Below are positions 8,833 through 17,283 of a stretch of 64,000 nt of DNA, in pieces. Within the stretch, counting starts at the first letter, position 1, and each line of letters begins with the position of its first letter. Origin of the DNA: Gammaproteobacteria bacterium (GTDB lineage Bacteria > Pseudomonadota > Gammaproteobacteria > Pseudomonadales > Azotimanducaceae). The notes below the pieces were generated by a model, which saw only the letters and a program-made list of their open reading frames with translations, was not told the DNA's origin and ran no database searches. Position numbers and translations under genes: made by a program. The DNA lies in contig VXLJ01000025.1 of NCBI GenBank assembly GCA_009841635.1, positions 56,563 to 120,562 of the forward strand. The letters are read 5' to 3'.

Positions 8833-9255
8833 GTGGTGGACAAGCGTGAGCGACGACTCGGCGCGAAAAAGTTCGTGTTGCTGCACCACAGTAACTGCTA
8901 TCGTGACTCATTCCATTATCGAATTGATGCAGATGGCACGTTGGTCCATCTCACACCAGACGATGTGCGTTCACAACATCCCAACGCCATAGGCGTGCAG
9001 CTGATTGGCAATTTCGATCACGAATCAGTCAAACCCGTTCAAATTCAAGCGTTAAAGCGCTTACTCCTTGAACTGAAGCTACGCTACCCCGCCGTGGAGC
9101 TCGGCGGTCACAGGCAAGTTCGTGGCGACAAAACGACAACTTGCCCAGGCCGACGGTTTCCGATGCGCGCATTGCATGAATGGGCGGCGTCCAACCTCTT
9201 GGATGAACGAGATGACGTATTACGCGATGTCATTGAATCGCAATACCGACCTTAA
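8833..9255 (+). CDS. N-acetylmuramoyl-L-alanine amidase (Amidase_2/PGRP fold)
   Basis: About 140 residues. LLHHSNCYRDSFHYRIDADG at the N-terminus carries the first zinc His, and GHRQV...TTTCPGRRFP near 105-120 is the C-terminal Amidase_2 signature with the second His and the Cys ligand. Enzymes of this family cut the amide between MurNAc and L-Ala. No signal peptide is visible, so it may act in the cytosol on muropeptides like AmpD, or use a non-classical route. GTG 8833 or 8836 is the likely start, 4 bp after the DinB gene; the open frame before it overlaps DinB and is unlikely to be coding. Confidence 0.85.
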   Translation: MVDKRERRLGAKKFVLLHHSNCYRDSFHYRIDADGTLVHLTPDDVRSQHPNAIGVQLIGNFDHESVKPVQIQALKRLLLELKLRYPAVELGGHRQVRGDKTTTCPGRRFPMRALHEWAASNLLDERDDVLRDVIESQYRP

Positions 9256-9299
9256 ACGGTAAACTAGCAAGCCACCATTACTCAGTCGTTCGAATACGT

Positions 9300-10196
9300 A
9301 TGGATATTGCTGCTCAAGGCGCTCAGCCGCATCTCGACAGTCTCATGCAAGACCTCGAAAAGTACGACCTGCTCAAACACGCAGTTGAGCTTGATGCGTA
9401 CGGCTTAACGGTCATACCGCCTGAAAAAATGGGCGTCGACAAAGCCTGGGTCACGCGGCTTCGCGATGCGATTTTGCGCACATGCGAAAAGCGCAACGAT
9501 ATAGAAATCGGTGCGCCCGAAGACGCTTCACCAGACGATGTCAAGAAGTCATTTCTTAACTCCTGGTACTTGCTTCAAGAAGACGAGGTTTTTGTCGAAG
9601 CGGCCTTGAATCCTCAAGTGCTAACCATCGCGCGCTGGTTATGTGGGCAAAGCACCGTGCTCGCTGGACATACTTGGATTATCAAACCTGAAACGAAGCA
9701 TGGTTTAGGCCTGCACAGCGACGCCCATGGCATTCCCCCGGGCGGCGGTCATATCGCACACGTGGCGAATCTTTCGTGGCTATGCACGGACTACGCTTCT
9801 GCAGATGACGGTCCAACGGTATTCGTGCCAGGGAGCCATCGTTACGGCCGTGCGACGTTGCCTCATGAATCTAAGCTCGATGAAACGCCGTACCCAGTCG
9901 TGCCATTGCATGGCGAAGCCGGCTCGCTCGCAGTTTGGCATGGTGCGACTTGGCATGGTTCGCATCCACGAAAAAATCCTGGTCTGCGAGTCACATTGGT
10001 GCAGGTGTTTATGCGCATGCATATGCGCCCCATTCACCACTGGCAACGCGAGGAAATCAGTAGCAACTTACTTAGCAAATACCCGGAGCTAGAGCGTGTG
10101 CTTGGGCTCGAATCCCTCTATCCATACAAAGAACACAACCAGCACCCAGAACGGGTCGGTCCATTTATGCAAACTGGCACGGATCCTTTCGCTTAA
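9300..10196 (+). CDS. phytanoyl-CoA dioxygenase (PhyH) family protein
   Basis: 298-residue Fe(II)/2-oxoglutarate oxygenase. The facial triad is visible: LGLHSDAHG supplies His-x-Asp near 140, and the distal His and 2-oxoglutarate Arg lie in WHGSHPRKNPGLRVTL near 225. The family hydroxylates diverse substrates, with phytanoyl-CoA 2-hydroxylation the founding reaction. It sits 1.7 kb downstream of a 2-hydroxyacyl-CoA lyase-like gene on the same strand, which makes a CoA-ester 2-hydroxylase plausible, but bacterial members are broad and often act on small molecules. SMP-30 gene follows after 27 bp. Confidence 0.9.
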   Translation: MDIAAQGAQPHLDSLMQDLEKYDLLKHAVELDAYGLTVIPPEKMGVDKAWVTRLRDAILRTCEKRNDIEIGAPEDASPDDVKKSFLNSWYLLQEDEVFVEAALNPQVLTIARWLCGQSTVLAGHTWIIKPETKHGLGLHSDAHGIPPGGGHIAHVANLSWLCTDYASADDGPTVFVPGSHRYGRATLPHESKLDETPYPVVPLHGEAGSLAVWHGATWHGSHPRKNPGLRVTLVQVFMRMHMRPIHHWQREEISSNLLSKYPELERVLGLESLYPYKEHNQHPERVGPFMQTGTDPFA

Positions 10197-10223
10197 TCCA
10201 ATCGGCTACTGAAGAGAACCATT

Positions 10224-11111
10224 GTGCCAACCGAAGTCAGAGATTCACGCTTAAACGACATCGTTGAACCGAACGTCGAATTGGAAGTTCTAGGCGAAAA
10301 CTTTGGGTTTACGGAAGGACCTATTTGGCACCCTCAGGATAAACACCTGACCTTCTCTGATATCCCTTCAAATCGCATGCATCGCTGGTCCGCAGCAAAT
10401 GGTTTGAGCGTATATCGAGAACCGAGCCAGTATGCCAATGGCAATACCTACGACAAGCAGGGTCGAATCCTCACGTGCGAACATGGCACCAGCCGGGTTG
10501 TTCGCCAAGAAGCGGATGGTTCGCTAAATATCCTCGCAAGTCATTGGGACGGCAAGGAGTTGAACAGTCCCAACGACATTGTGGTGCATAGCAACGGCGA
10601 TATCTTCTTCACCGACCCAACCTTCGGCCGCTCTGACGCGTCAGGGATTGAACGGCCGCTTGAGTTAGATATCACGGGCGTGTACAAGATTGACGCTCAT
10701 TCTGGTCAACTACAGTTATTACGAAGCGACTTTACCCAACCCAATGGCCTCGCCTTTACGCAAGACGAACAGCATCTCTACGTGGCGGACACGCCGCAAA
10801 TGCACATTCGAAAGTTCGCAGTTGATGAAGACGGCTCTTTATCAGGTGGGGAGATCTTCGCACACGAAACCGGCCAAGGGGCCGGTGCGCCGGACGGGCT
10901 AAAGGTTGATTCGCTGGGCAATGTGTACTGTTGTGGACCGGGCGGTGTACAGGTGTTTTTCTCTGATGGCACATGTTTAGGCGTTATTCAAACGCCAGCA
11001 TTCTGCGCAAACTTCACCTGGGGTGGGGACGATCTTTTAACCTTTTTTCTGACTTCATCCAACCACTTGTATCGCATCCCCGTCAAGGTTCCCGGGGTTG
11101 CGCTTTTTTAA
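10224..11111 (+). CDS. SMP-30/gluconolactonase/LRE family hydrolase
   Basis: 295-residue six-bladed propeller lactonase. The metal ligands are recognisable: Glu in GFTEGPIWHP near 33, Asn/Asp in NSPNDIVVHSNGDIFF near 115, and Asp in GAPDGLKVDSLGN near 230. The family opens sugar or other lactones to hydroxy acids. No sugar catabolic genes adjoin it; the upstream PhyH gene 27 bp away suggests the lactone could derive from an oxygenase product, which is inference. GTG start preceded by GAAGAGAA. A GC-rich inverted repeat with a T-run overlaps the last codons and may help terminate transcription. Confidence 0.9.
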   Translation: MPTEVRDSRLNDIVEPNVELEVLGENFGFTEGPIWHPQDKHLTFSDIPSNRMHRWSAANGLSVYREPSQYANGNTYDKQGRILTCEHGTSRVVRQEADGSLNILASHWDGKELNSPNDIVVHSNGDIFFTDPTFGRSDASGIERPLELDITGVYKIDAHSGQLQLLRSDFTQPNGLAFTQDEQHLYVADTPQMHIRKFAVDEDGSLSGGEIFAHETGQGAGAPDGLKVDSLGNVYCCGPGGVQVFFSDGTCLGVIQTPAFCANFTWGGDDLLTFFLTSSNHLYRIPVKVPGVALF

Positions 11112-11161
11112 CGTTGGTGTGGGTCTAAACTACTAGGCATATAGATCTTTCGGGAATATTC

Positions 11162-11404
11162 ATGGCGGATCAGGTATCCAAAACCCTCGCGACCCTAGCT
11201 TGGATTCTCATCGGCGTCATAGGCGTTGTCGTTAGTGCTGGCCTCATTTACCTGCTTGCCATCTTCTTCGCAGCAGCTATTTCCGTTTGGATTAAACTGC
11301 TCGTTTTCGTTGGTCTGACCGGCTTCGCTCTCTTAGTGATAGTGGTTATTCGAGACCGCGTCAAAGAAGCGAAAACCGACAAATACAAAGATATAGAGGT
11401 GTAA
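11162..11404 (+). CDS. small two-helix membrane protein
   Basis: 80 residues with two hydrophobic segments (about 10-38 and 42-62) and a short charged C-terminal tail (DRVKEAKTDKYKDIEV), so probably an inner-membrane hairpin with a cytosolic tail. I do not recognise a family. The YbjQ-like gene starts 2 bp after its stop, which argues for a shared message and possibly a shared role. Confidence 0.7.
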   Translation: MADQVSKTLATLAWILIGVIGVVVSAGLIYLLAIFFAAAISVWIKLLVFVGLTGFALLVIVVIRDRVKEAKTDKYKDIEV

Positions 11405-11406
11405 AC

Positions 11407-11727
11407 ATGCTCGTTGTAACAAGCGATACCGTACCTGGTAAGCGGATCGTGAAAACCTTGGGTCTTGTACGCGGCAACACCGTACGTGCACGACACGTCG
11501 GTCACGACATTGTGGCTGGGCTGCGCAATATCGTTGGTGGTGAAATCAGTGAGTACGGCAAACTAGTTGCTGAGAGTCGCGAGCAGAGTCTGGATCGAAT
11601 GTGCCAAGAAGCTTCGAATATGGGCGCAAATGCCATCATCTGTGCACGCTTTGGCACGTCTGTTATGGCATCTTCAGCCGCTGAACTGCTAGCGTACGGC
11701 ACCGCAGTGATCGTCGAAGACGAATAG
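11407..11727 (+). CDS. YbjQ/UPF0145 family protein
   Basis: 106 residues with the YbjQ-family pattern (heavy-metal-binding domain, PF01906): an N-terminal strand ending in PGKRIVKTLGLVRGNT, then GLRNIVGGEISEY, a central helix SREQSLDRMCQEASNMGANA and a last strand AYGTAVIVE. The family forms oligomeric beta-rich rings; its function is not established. Coupled to the two-helix membrane protein upstream, an arrangement that would let it be tethered at the membrane. Confidence 0.88.
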   Translation: MLVVTSDTVPGKRIVKTLGLVRGNTVRARHVGHDIVAGLRNIVGGEISEYGKLVAESREQSLDRMCQEASNMGANAIICARFGTSVMASSAAELLAYGTAVIVEDE

Positions 11728-11830
11728 CCGACAAAGTCACGTCGCAACGCTAACGTGTCCGCGCCGGCAATTTCAGCTCAAATAACTCACGGCGGCGAAC
11801 TCGCGCATTGCCTGTAACGGCTTTCGCAGG

Positions 11831-12724
11831 CTAGGTAGATGGCTCTACCAATCGCCAAGTGACACCGCAAATATCAAGCGATTCGAATTTCTTGGTTGCG
11901 CCAGGCACATTCCACAAATCTACACCGATCACGCCGCTGCGGCCGTCTGTACCTGGTTCTACAAAACGCATGGTTTGTCCCGCAGCTAGCTGAAGCACGG
12001 CAGGCTGATCTTCGTCAATCCAACAACCTGCACCTAGACCTTGTTGCCAATGCTTGCAAACCTCAGCTGGATCAATGCCTCGAGGTGCGATCTCTACCGC
12101 TGCAAAGCCGGTTGTGACGCCGCCATGTGGTCGCGCGTCGACATCTCTCTGCCAACTATTCCCCGCAGGGAAATAAGCGCCTTTGTTGCGAGGAAAACTT
12201 TCATGACCTGGCCAGTTTTCCTGAATTTCCGCCAACGTGCCGAAATCACTTGGATGAAACTGCACATTGATTCCAGCGACGAATCCATCACGCTTGGGTA
12301 GTGGCTCACCTACCACGTAACGGCGGGATTTCACCCCAGCGAATCCTGAGCCCGGTGAACCCGGACACTCGACGAGACCACCTGACACCATCCCGATGCC
12401 TTTTCCTTGTGCGGCCATTGATTGCGAAGCAATGGCCACGTCTGGGACCTGCACGATGGCCATATAACCACAATCGCCGTTGCGTTCAAGCAACCTTGTC
12501 TGCGTTGTGGATGCTTCCCAGGCAAAATCGGAAGGACTCACCGTCTCAAGAAACGAGTCGCCTAAGCGAATATGGGTGTTCGTAAGTTCACCACCTGCCG
12601 CCATCCTTGGATCGCGGAAGACCACCTGAGCATCGAACGCTGCACACAGCAAATTAGAAGTCCACTCAAGATCGCGAGCTAGCAGACAAATTTGGCGAAG
12701 GCGTAAAAGGGAATTGACGGTCAC
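11831..12724 (-). CDS. VOC / glyoxalase-like domain protein
   Basis: 297 residues, two VOC halves: the first begins LLRLRQICLLARDLEWTSNL with FLETVSPS as a presumed Glu ligand segment; the second includes GGVTTGFAAVEIAPRGIDPA. Resembles glyoxalase-like (Glyoxalase_3-type) proteins often found in hydrophobic-substrate catabolism. The usual N-terminal His is Gln here (LRQICL), so metal-dependent catalysis is doubtful. It faces ppx divergently across 175 bp. Substrate unknown. Confidence 0.75.
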   Translation of the reverse strand: MTVNSLLRLRQICLLARDLEWTSNLLCAAFDAQVVFRDPRMAAGGELTNTHIRLGDSFLETVSPSDFAWEASTTQTRLLERNGDCGYMAIVQVPDVAIASQSMAAQGKGIGMVSGGLVECPGSPGSGFAGVKSRRYVVGEPLPKRDGFVAGINVQFHPSDFGTLAEIQENWPGHESFPRNKGAYFPAGNSWQRDVDARPHGGVTTGFAAVEIAPRGIDPAEVCKHWQQGLGAGCWIDEDQPAVLQLAAGQTMRFVEPGTDGRSGVIGVDLWNVPGATKKFESLDICGVTWRLVEPST

Positions 12725-12899
12725 TTAACTTCAGCGTTGCGCACGAGACGGCGAATCATAAATTTGGTATTGGCCAGCGCTGGTTCGGCATGCAACCTTG
12801 TGGCTACAAACGAGCTTTGAGCTAACGCGTTGCGATAATCTACCAGCGGGACGACGACAACCTCCCGCAAGCCGCAGAACTTCCGTTTTTAAGTCAAGG

Positions 12900-14423
12900 A
12901 TGACGTCGCTAGACGCCGCGCCGAAGCAACCAAGCAACAGCTCAACGGGTGAGACTTTCGCGGCCTTGGACTTGGGTTCTAACAGCTTCCATCTTCTCGT
13001 CGCGCGGGAACAAAACGGCACCATTCAAGTCGTCGATAAACACCGCGAAATGACGCGTTTAGCTGCGGGTTTAGAAGCCAATGGATTCCTTTCACAGACT
13101 TGCATCGATCTATCCCTCGCAAGTCTTCGTCGAATTGGCCAGCGTTTGCGTGGCATCCCCCCTCAAAACGTACGAATCGTCGGCACGAACGCATTGCGGC
13201 AAGCAGCTAATCGAGACGCTTTCATTAGCCAAGCCGAAGCCATTCTCAATCACAACATCGAAATCATCAGCGGCAGTGAAGAAGGTCGCTTAATTTACGC
13301 TGCTGTTGCCCAAACCATCGAAAGCAATGAGAAGCACAAGCTTGTCATCGACGTGGGCGGGGGTAGCACCGAATTCATTCTTGGCAATCGATTCGAACCA
13401 CAAATGACTGAGAGCATCCATATTGGCTGCATTTCTATGTCAGAGCGCTGGTTCCATGGTGGCATGCTCACCGCAAATCGAATGGACAAAGCCATTCAAG
13501 ACTCTCGTCGTGAGCTCGAGGTCATCGATCAAAACTATCGTGCGCACGGGTGGGATGTTGCTATTGGGACGAGCGGTACCGTCATCGCGATACAAAACGC
13601 CATTGCGAATTTCTCTCCTGAAGGCATCAATAAGCAAACCTTGAAGGAGCTAAGCCAACGGCTCATTTGCTTCGGTCACGTCGATCAGATCGATCCGAAT
13701 TGGTGCGCCAGCAGGCGCGCGCCAACCTTGCCTGGCGGCATTGCGATTCTGCGCGGAATCTTCAGCAGCTTCAAACTCGATGCTCTCGAAGTGTCTACCG
13801 GTGCATTGCGCGAGGGACTCTTACTCGAACTCGTCGGCCGCGCCCACAACGAAGACATTCGCGAAAACTCGATCCAGGATTTATTGCCTCGCTTTCATAT
13901 CGATGAAGCGCATGCAGCAAGAGTGGCAGCTACGGCCCTCACGCTATTCGATCAGGCTTTCCCAAACTTGAACAGCGATTTAGCCGCCGAACGGCAACTT
14001 CTACGTTGGGCAGCGTTATTACACGAACTAGGGATGAACATATCTCATATCGCGTATCACAAACATGGCGCGTATCTGTTGGAACATCTCGATATGCCTG
14101 GGTTTTCATTGACTGAGCAAACGCAACTAGGTTGGCTAGTCAGATCACATCGACGCCGCGTCCAAGTCGGTGCACTCATGCCACACAATCGGTCGCTAAA
14201 TCATCTCTGCGTGTTGTTACGTCTCGCTGTCATGTTTAAACGCAATCGAGCTGACGACGCCTTGCCTAAACTCCGTTTGGCCGTGCGTGATCAAGCATGT
14301 GAGCTGTCCATCGATCGAGATTGGCTTAACGGCCACCCACTTACACGCATGGACCTTGAACAAGAAGCACAGTATTTAGCAGAAGTTGGCCTTGAGCTCA
14401 CGGTATCGGACACCGCTATTTAA
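12900..14423 (+). CDS. ppx: exopolyphosphatase / guanosine pentaphosphatase family
   Basis: 507-residue Ppx/GppA protein that releases phosphate from polyphosphate ends or converts pppGpp to ppGpp. ASKHA motifs are complete: ALDLGSNSFHLLVAREQNG near 20, IDVGGGSTEF near 155 and GTSGTVIAIQ near 225. The C-terminal third contains an HD-type helical domain (LLRWAALLHELGMNISHIAY), as in the long Ppx form of gammaproteobacteria. ATG 12900 is preceded by TCAAGG; the longer frame from 12798 has no similarity. It is convergent with ppk, 25 bp apart, so the two polyP enzymes share a 3' junction. Confidence 0.93.
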   Translation: MTSLDAAPKQPSNSSTGETFAALDLGSNSFHLLVAREQNGTIQVVDKHREMTRLAAGLEANGFLSQTCIDLSLASLRRIGQRLRGIPPQNVRIVGTNALRQAANRDAFISQAEAILNHNIEIISGSEEGRLIYAAVAQTIESNEKHKLVIDVGGGSTEFILGNRFEPQMTESIHIGCISMSERWFHGGMLTANRMDKAIQDSRRELEVIDQNYRAHGWDVAIGTSGTVIAIQNAIANFSPEGINKQTLKELSQRLICFGHVDQIDPNWCASRRAPTLPGGIAILRGIFSSFKLDALEVSTGALREGLLLELVGRAHNEDIRENSIQDLLPRFHIDEAHAARVAATALTLFDQAFPNLNSDLAAERQLLRWAALLHELGMNISHIAYHKHGAYLLEHLDMPGFSLTEQTQLGWLVRSHRRRVQVGALMPHNRSLNHLCVLLRLAVMFKRNRADDALPKLRLAVRDQACELSIDRDWLNGHPLTRMDLEQEAQYLAEVGLELTVSDTAI

Positions 14424-14448
14424 ACCAACTTGGGTTTCAAAGACTCAA

Positions 14449-16545
14449 TCAGCGGCGCATCAGGCGCAATAACGTTTCTTGTGCGTTGACCCGTGCTTCA
14501 TCGTCTTGAACCGTCGCCAACGTGTAGCTGCCGTCCGATTGCATTTCCCAGGCCTGCGAGTTGTCTTTCAGATAAATCTCCAACCCATCCCGAAGAATGG
14601 TCTGCGCGAGTTTGGCGTCTCGAGCAGGGAATGCCAACTCCACACGATTGAATATATTGCGAGTCATCCAATCCGCACTCGACATAAAGAGTTGCGAATC
14701 GCCGTCGTTTTGAAAATAGAAGATTCTCGTATGTTCGAGAAAACGACCAACGATCGAGCGGACGCGAATGTTTGCCGATACGCCTGGTATGCCTGGTCGC
14801 AAGCAGCAAATTCCACGTACGATCAAGTCAATTTCGACCCCTGCCTGCGATGCTCGATAGAGGGCTCGTATAACGCCAGGTTCTTCTAATGAGTTCATCT
14901 TGGCGATGAGTCGGCCAGCGCGCCCTTCTTTCACGTGCTGAATCTCGCGATTGATGAGCTCTACAAGCCGATCGTACAGTGAAAATGGCGATTGAATCAC
15001 CTGCTGCAATGCACTTGGGTGAGCCTTCGACGTGAGCTGTTTGAACACCATCAAGACATCCTCCGTGATCGCAGGATCACAAGTCAGCATGCCGCAATCC
15101 GTGTATTGACGCGTTGTGCGAGGGTGGTAATTGCCAGTGCCTAAATGCGCATAGCGTTTGAGATGTTTACCTTCGCGTCGAATAATGAGCATCATCTTGG
15201 CGTGGGTCTTGTAGCCAACTAGACCGAACACCACTTGTACGCCAGCCTCCGTCAGGTGTTGCGCAAGTTCGATGTTCTCCGCTTCATCGAATCGAGCTCG
15301 CAACTCAATGGCCACCATGACTTCTTTGCCATTGTTCGAAGCATCGATCAGCGCTTTGACTACCGCAGAATCCTGACCGGTTCGATAGAGCGTTTGGCGA
15401 ATCGATATGACGTTTGGATCAATGGCTGCTTGACGGAGCAAATCAAGCACGGGAATGAACGATTGATATGGATGATGCAGCAAAAGATCACCTTCACGAA
15501 TCGCTTCGAACATGTCCGTGGCAGCTTGGATGCGTTTCGGCACGCCCGGTGAAAATGCCGGAAACTTCAACTCGGACTTATCGACCAAATCAGGCAGTTG
15601 GTTCAGTCGCATCAAGTTGACAGGACCAGTACAGAGATAGACGTCTTGGTCCGCAAGATCGAATTGATCCCGTAGATAGTTGACAACGTCACTAGGACAT
15701 TCTTTTGCAATCTCAAGCCGGACAGTGTCACCAAATCGGCGGGTAGAGAGCTCCCCTTCAACCGCCAACAAAAGGTCCGTGGCCTCTTCTTCGTCGACCA
15801 AAAGGTCGCTATCACGCGTGAATCGGAACTGATGGCACCCTTTTACGTCCATGCCTGCAAAGAGCTCCGCAACATTGGCGTGAATGACCGACGACAGTAA
15901 TACGAAGTCGTATTCGTGGTACGCGATTTCCGGCGGCAGCTGTATGACCCGCGGTGATGAGCGCGGGGCTTGCACCACGGCTAGCTCAACGTTGCGTCCA
16001 AACGCATCCTTGCCATCTAGTCCAACGATGAAGTTAAGGCTCTTGTTGGTAACAGGAGGAAATGGATGAGCAGGATCAAGACCGATTGGGTTCAAAATCG
16101 GCAGTAATTCATCGCGAAAGTACTTCTCAACCCACGCGGTTTGCGCAGCGTTCCACTCGCCGCGTTTTAGGAAGTAAATCTCTTGCTCACGCAGACGCGG
16201 AATCAGAATCTCGTTAAGTATTTCGTATTGTTCATCGACCAATTCATGTGAAACGCGGGCGATTTCCGCCAGCTGTTCTTCCACCGTCATGCCGTCCGGG
16301 CCGCGTCGAAATTGACCGTATTTGCGGCGTTGCTGAAGACCGGCAACTCGGATTTCAAAAAACTCGTCTAGATTGGAACTTGCGATGCAAACGAACCGCA
16401 AGCGTTCTAGCAACGGAAATTTCTCGTTGCGTGCTTGCTGGATTACGCGTCGATTGAACTCGAGTAGAGACAGCTCCCGATTAACGTAATACTTCGGATA
16501 ATTGAGGTTGCGGGCAGGCGGCCGCGTGGGGTGAGCGATGTTCAT
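14449..16545 (-). CDS. ppk: polyphosphate kinase 1
   Basis: 698 residues from the preferred ATG. Ppk1 transfers the ATP gamma-phosphate to polyphosphate at the inner membrane. The N-terminus YVNRELSLLEFNRRVIQQA, the autophosphorylated His region YKTHAKMMLIIRREG, HLGTGNYHPRTTRQYTD and the C-terminal RSIVGRFLEHTRIFYF are all typical of PPK. The longest frame would start at 16608, but that part overlaps the divergent cmoA and lacks similarity; with ATG 16545 the two start codons are separated by only 12 bp. No ribosome site is evident. Confidence 0.96.
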   Translation of the reverse strand: MNIAHPTRPPARNLNYPKYYVNRELSLLEFNRRVIQQARNEKFPLLERLRFVCIASSNLDEFFEIRVAGLQQRRKYGQFRRGPDGMTVEEQLAEIARVSHELVDEQYEILNEILIPRLREQEIYFLKRGEWNAAQTAWVEKYFRDELLPILNPIGLDPAHPFPPVTNKSLNFIVGLDGKDAFGRNVELAVVQAPRSSPRVIQLPPEIAYHEYDFVLLSSVIHANVAELFAGMDVKGCHQFRFTRDSDLLVDEEEATDLLLAVEGELSTRRFGDTVRLEIAKECPSDVVNYLRDQFDLADQDVYLCTGPVNLMRLNQLPDLVDKSELKFPAFSPGVPKRIQAATDMFEAIREGDLLLHHPYQSFIPVLDLLRQAAIDPNVISIRQTLYRTGQDSAVVKALIDASNNGKEVMVAIELRARFDEAENIELAQHLTEAGVQVVFGLVGYKTHAKMMLIIRREGKHLKRYAHLGTGNYHPRTTRQYTDCGMLTCDPAITEDVLMVFKQLTSKAHPSALQQVIQSPFSLYDRLVELINREIQHVKEGRAGRLIAKMNSLEEPGVIRALYRASQAGVEIDLIVRGICCLRPGIPGVSANIRVRSIVGRFLEHTRIFYFQNDGDSQLFMSSADWMTRNIFNRVELAFPARDAKLAQTILRDGLEIYLKDNSQAWEMQSDGSYTLATVQDDEARVNAQETLLRLMRR

Positions 16546-16557
16546 TGCATTTCTATT

Positions 16558-17283
16558 ATGAATGAAGAACCGTTCAGGTCTATAGACAAGCTGTACGCAA
16601 CGAAGCAAGACACCGTCGAAGCTTTCGAATTCAATGCTTCCGTTGCCCGGGTTTTCACCGACATGGTGAACCGTTCTGTACCCGGCTACAACCTTATCGT
16701 CGACATGATTTCAATCCTAGCTATGCACCATGCCGAAGCGATCGATCGGCCGTTGCACTGCGTAGATTACGGCTGTTCACGTGGTGCGGTGACACAGGCA
16801 TTGGCTAAACGCTTGACACACTTGGCGACGCGGTTTACGTTGCTCGATAGCTCTCAGTCCATGATCGACGCGGCAAAGGATGAGATCGATGATGCGCGCG
16901 CAACATTTTGTGTCGCAGACATTCTCGAAGCACAAGTCGATCAAACGGACATCGCCGTCATGAATCTCGTATTGCAGTTCATCGAACCGAGTCGACGCTT
17001 AGAGCTCTTAGCCTCGGTCCATGACACCCTAGCCGAAGATGGGATGTTGATCTTGACAGAGAAAATCGAAGCCGGCCCTGAGTTTGTCGACTTTCATCTT
17101 GCATTTAAACGCGCGGCGGGTTATTCAGACCTAGAAATCAAGCAGAAACGCGATGCCTTGGAAAAAGTGATGGTCATTGATTCGCTTACGAAGCACAAAC
17201 AACGATTGCGCGCCGCCGGCTTTAGGCGTGTCAATGTGTGGTTTCGTCTATTGAACTGGGTCTCGTTCCTAGCACGTCCGTGA
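16558..17283 (+). CDS. cmoA: carboxy-S-adenosyl-L-methionine synthase
   Basis: 241 residues. CmoA makes carboxy-SAM from SAM and prephenate; CmoB uses it to modify uridine 34 of several tRNAs to cmo5U. DKLYATKQDTVEAFEFNASVARVFTDMV and the SAM motif VDYGCSRGAVTQALAKR are diagnostic, as is NLVLQFI and the C-terminal WFRLLNWVSFLA. ATG 16558 is chosen over 16531 because E. coli CmoA begins similarly and the extension overlaps ppk. Its stop overlaps the GTG of cmoB by 4 bp (GTGA). Confidence 0.95.
   Translation: MNEEPFRSIDKLYATKQDTVEAFEFNASVARVFTDMVNRSVPGYNLIVDMISILAMHHAEAIDRPLHCVDYGCSRGAVTQALAKRLTHLATRFTLLDSSQSMIDAAKDEIDDARATFCVADILEAQVDQTDIAVMNLVLQFIEPSRRLELLASVHDTLAEDGMLILTEKIEAGPEFVDFHLAFKRAAGYSDLEIKQKRDALEKVMVIDSLTKHKQRLRAAGFRRVNVWFRLLNWVSFLARP

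Noticed and set aside
12798..12899. Longer N-terminus for ppx
   Set aside because: The extra residues are unlike any Ppx; ATG 12900 matches the family and has an AGG ahead.
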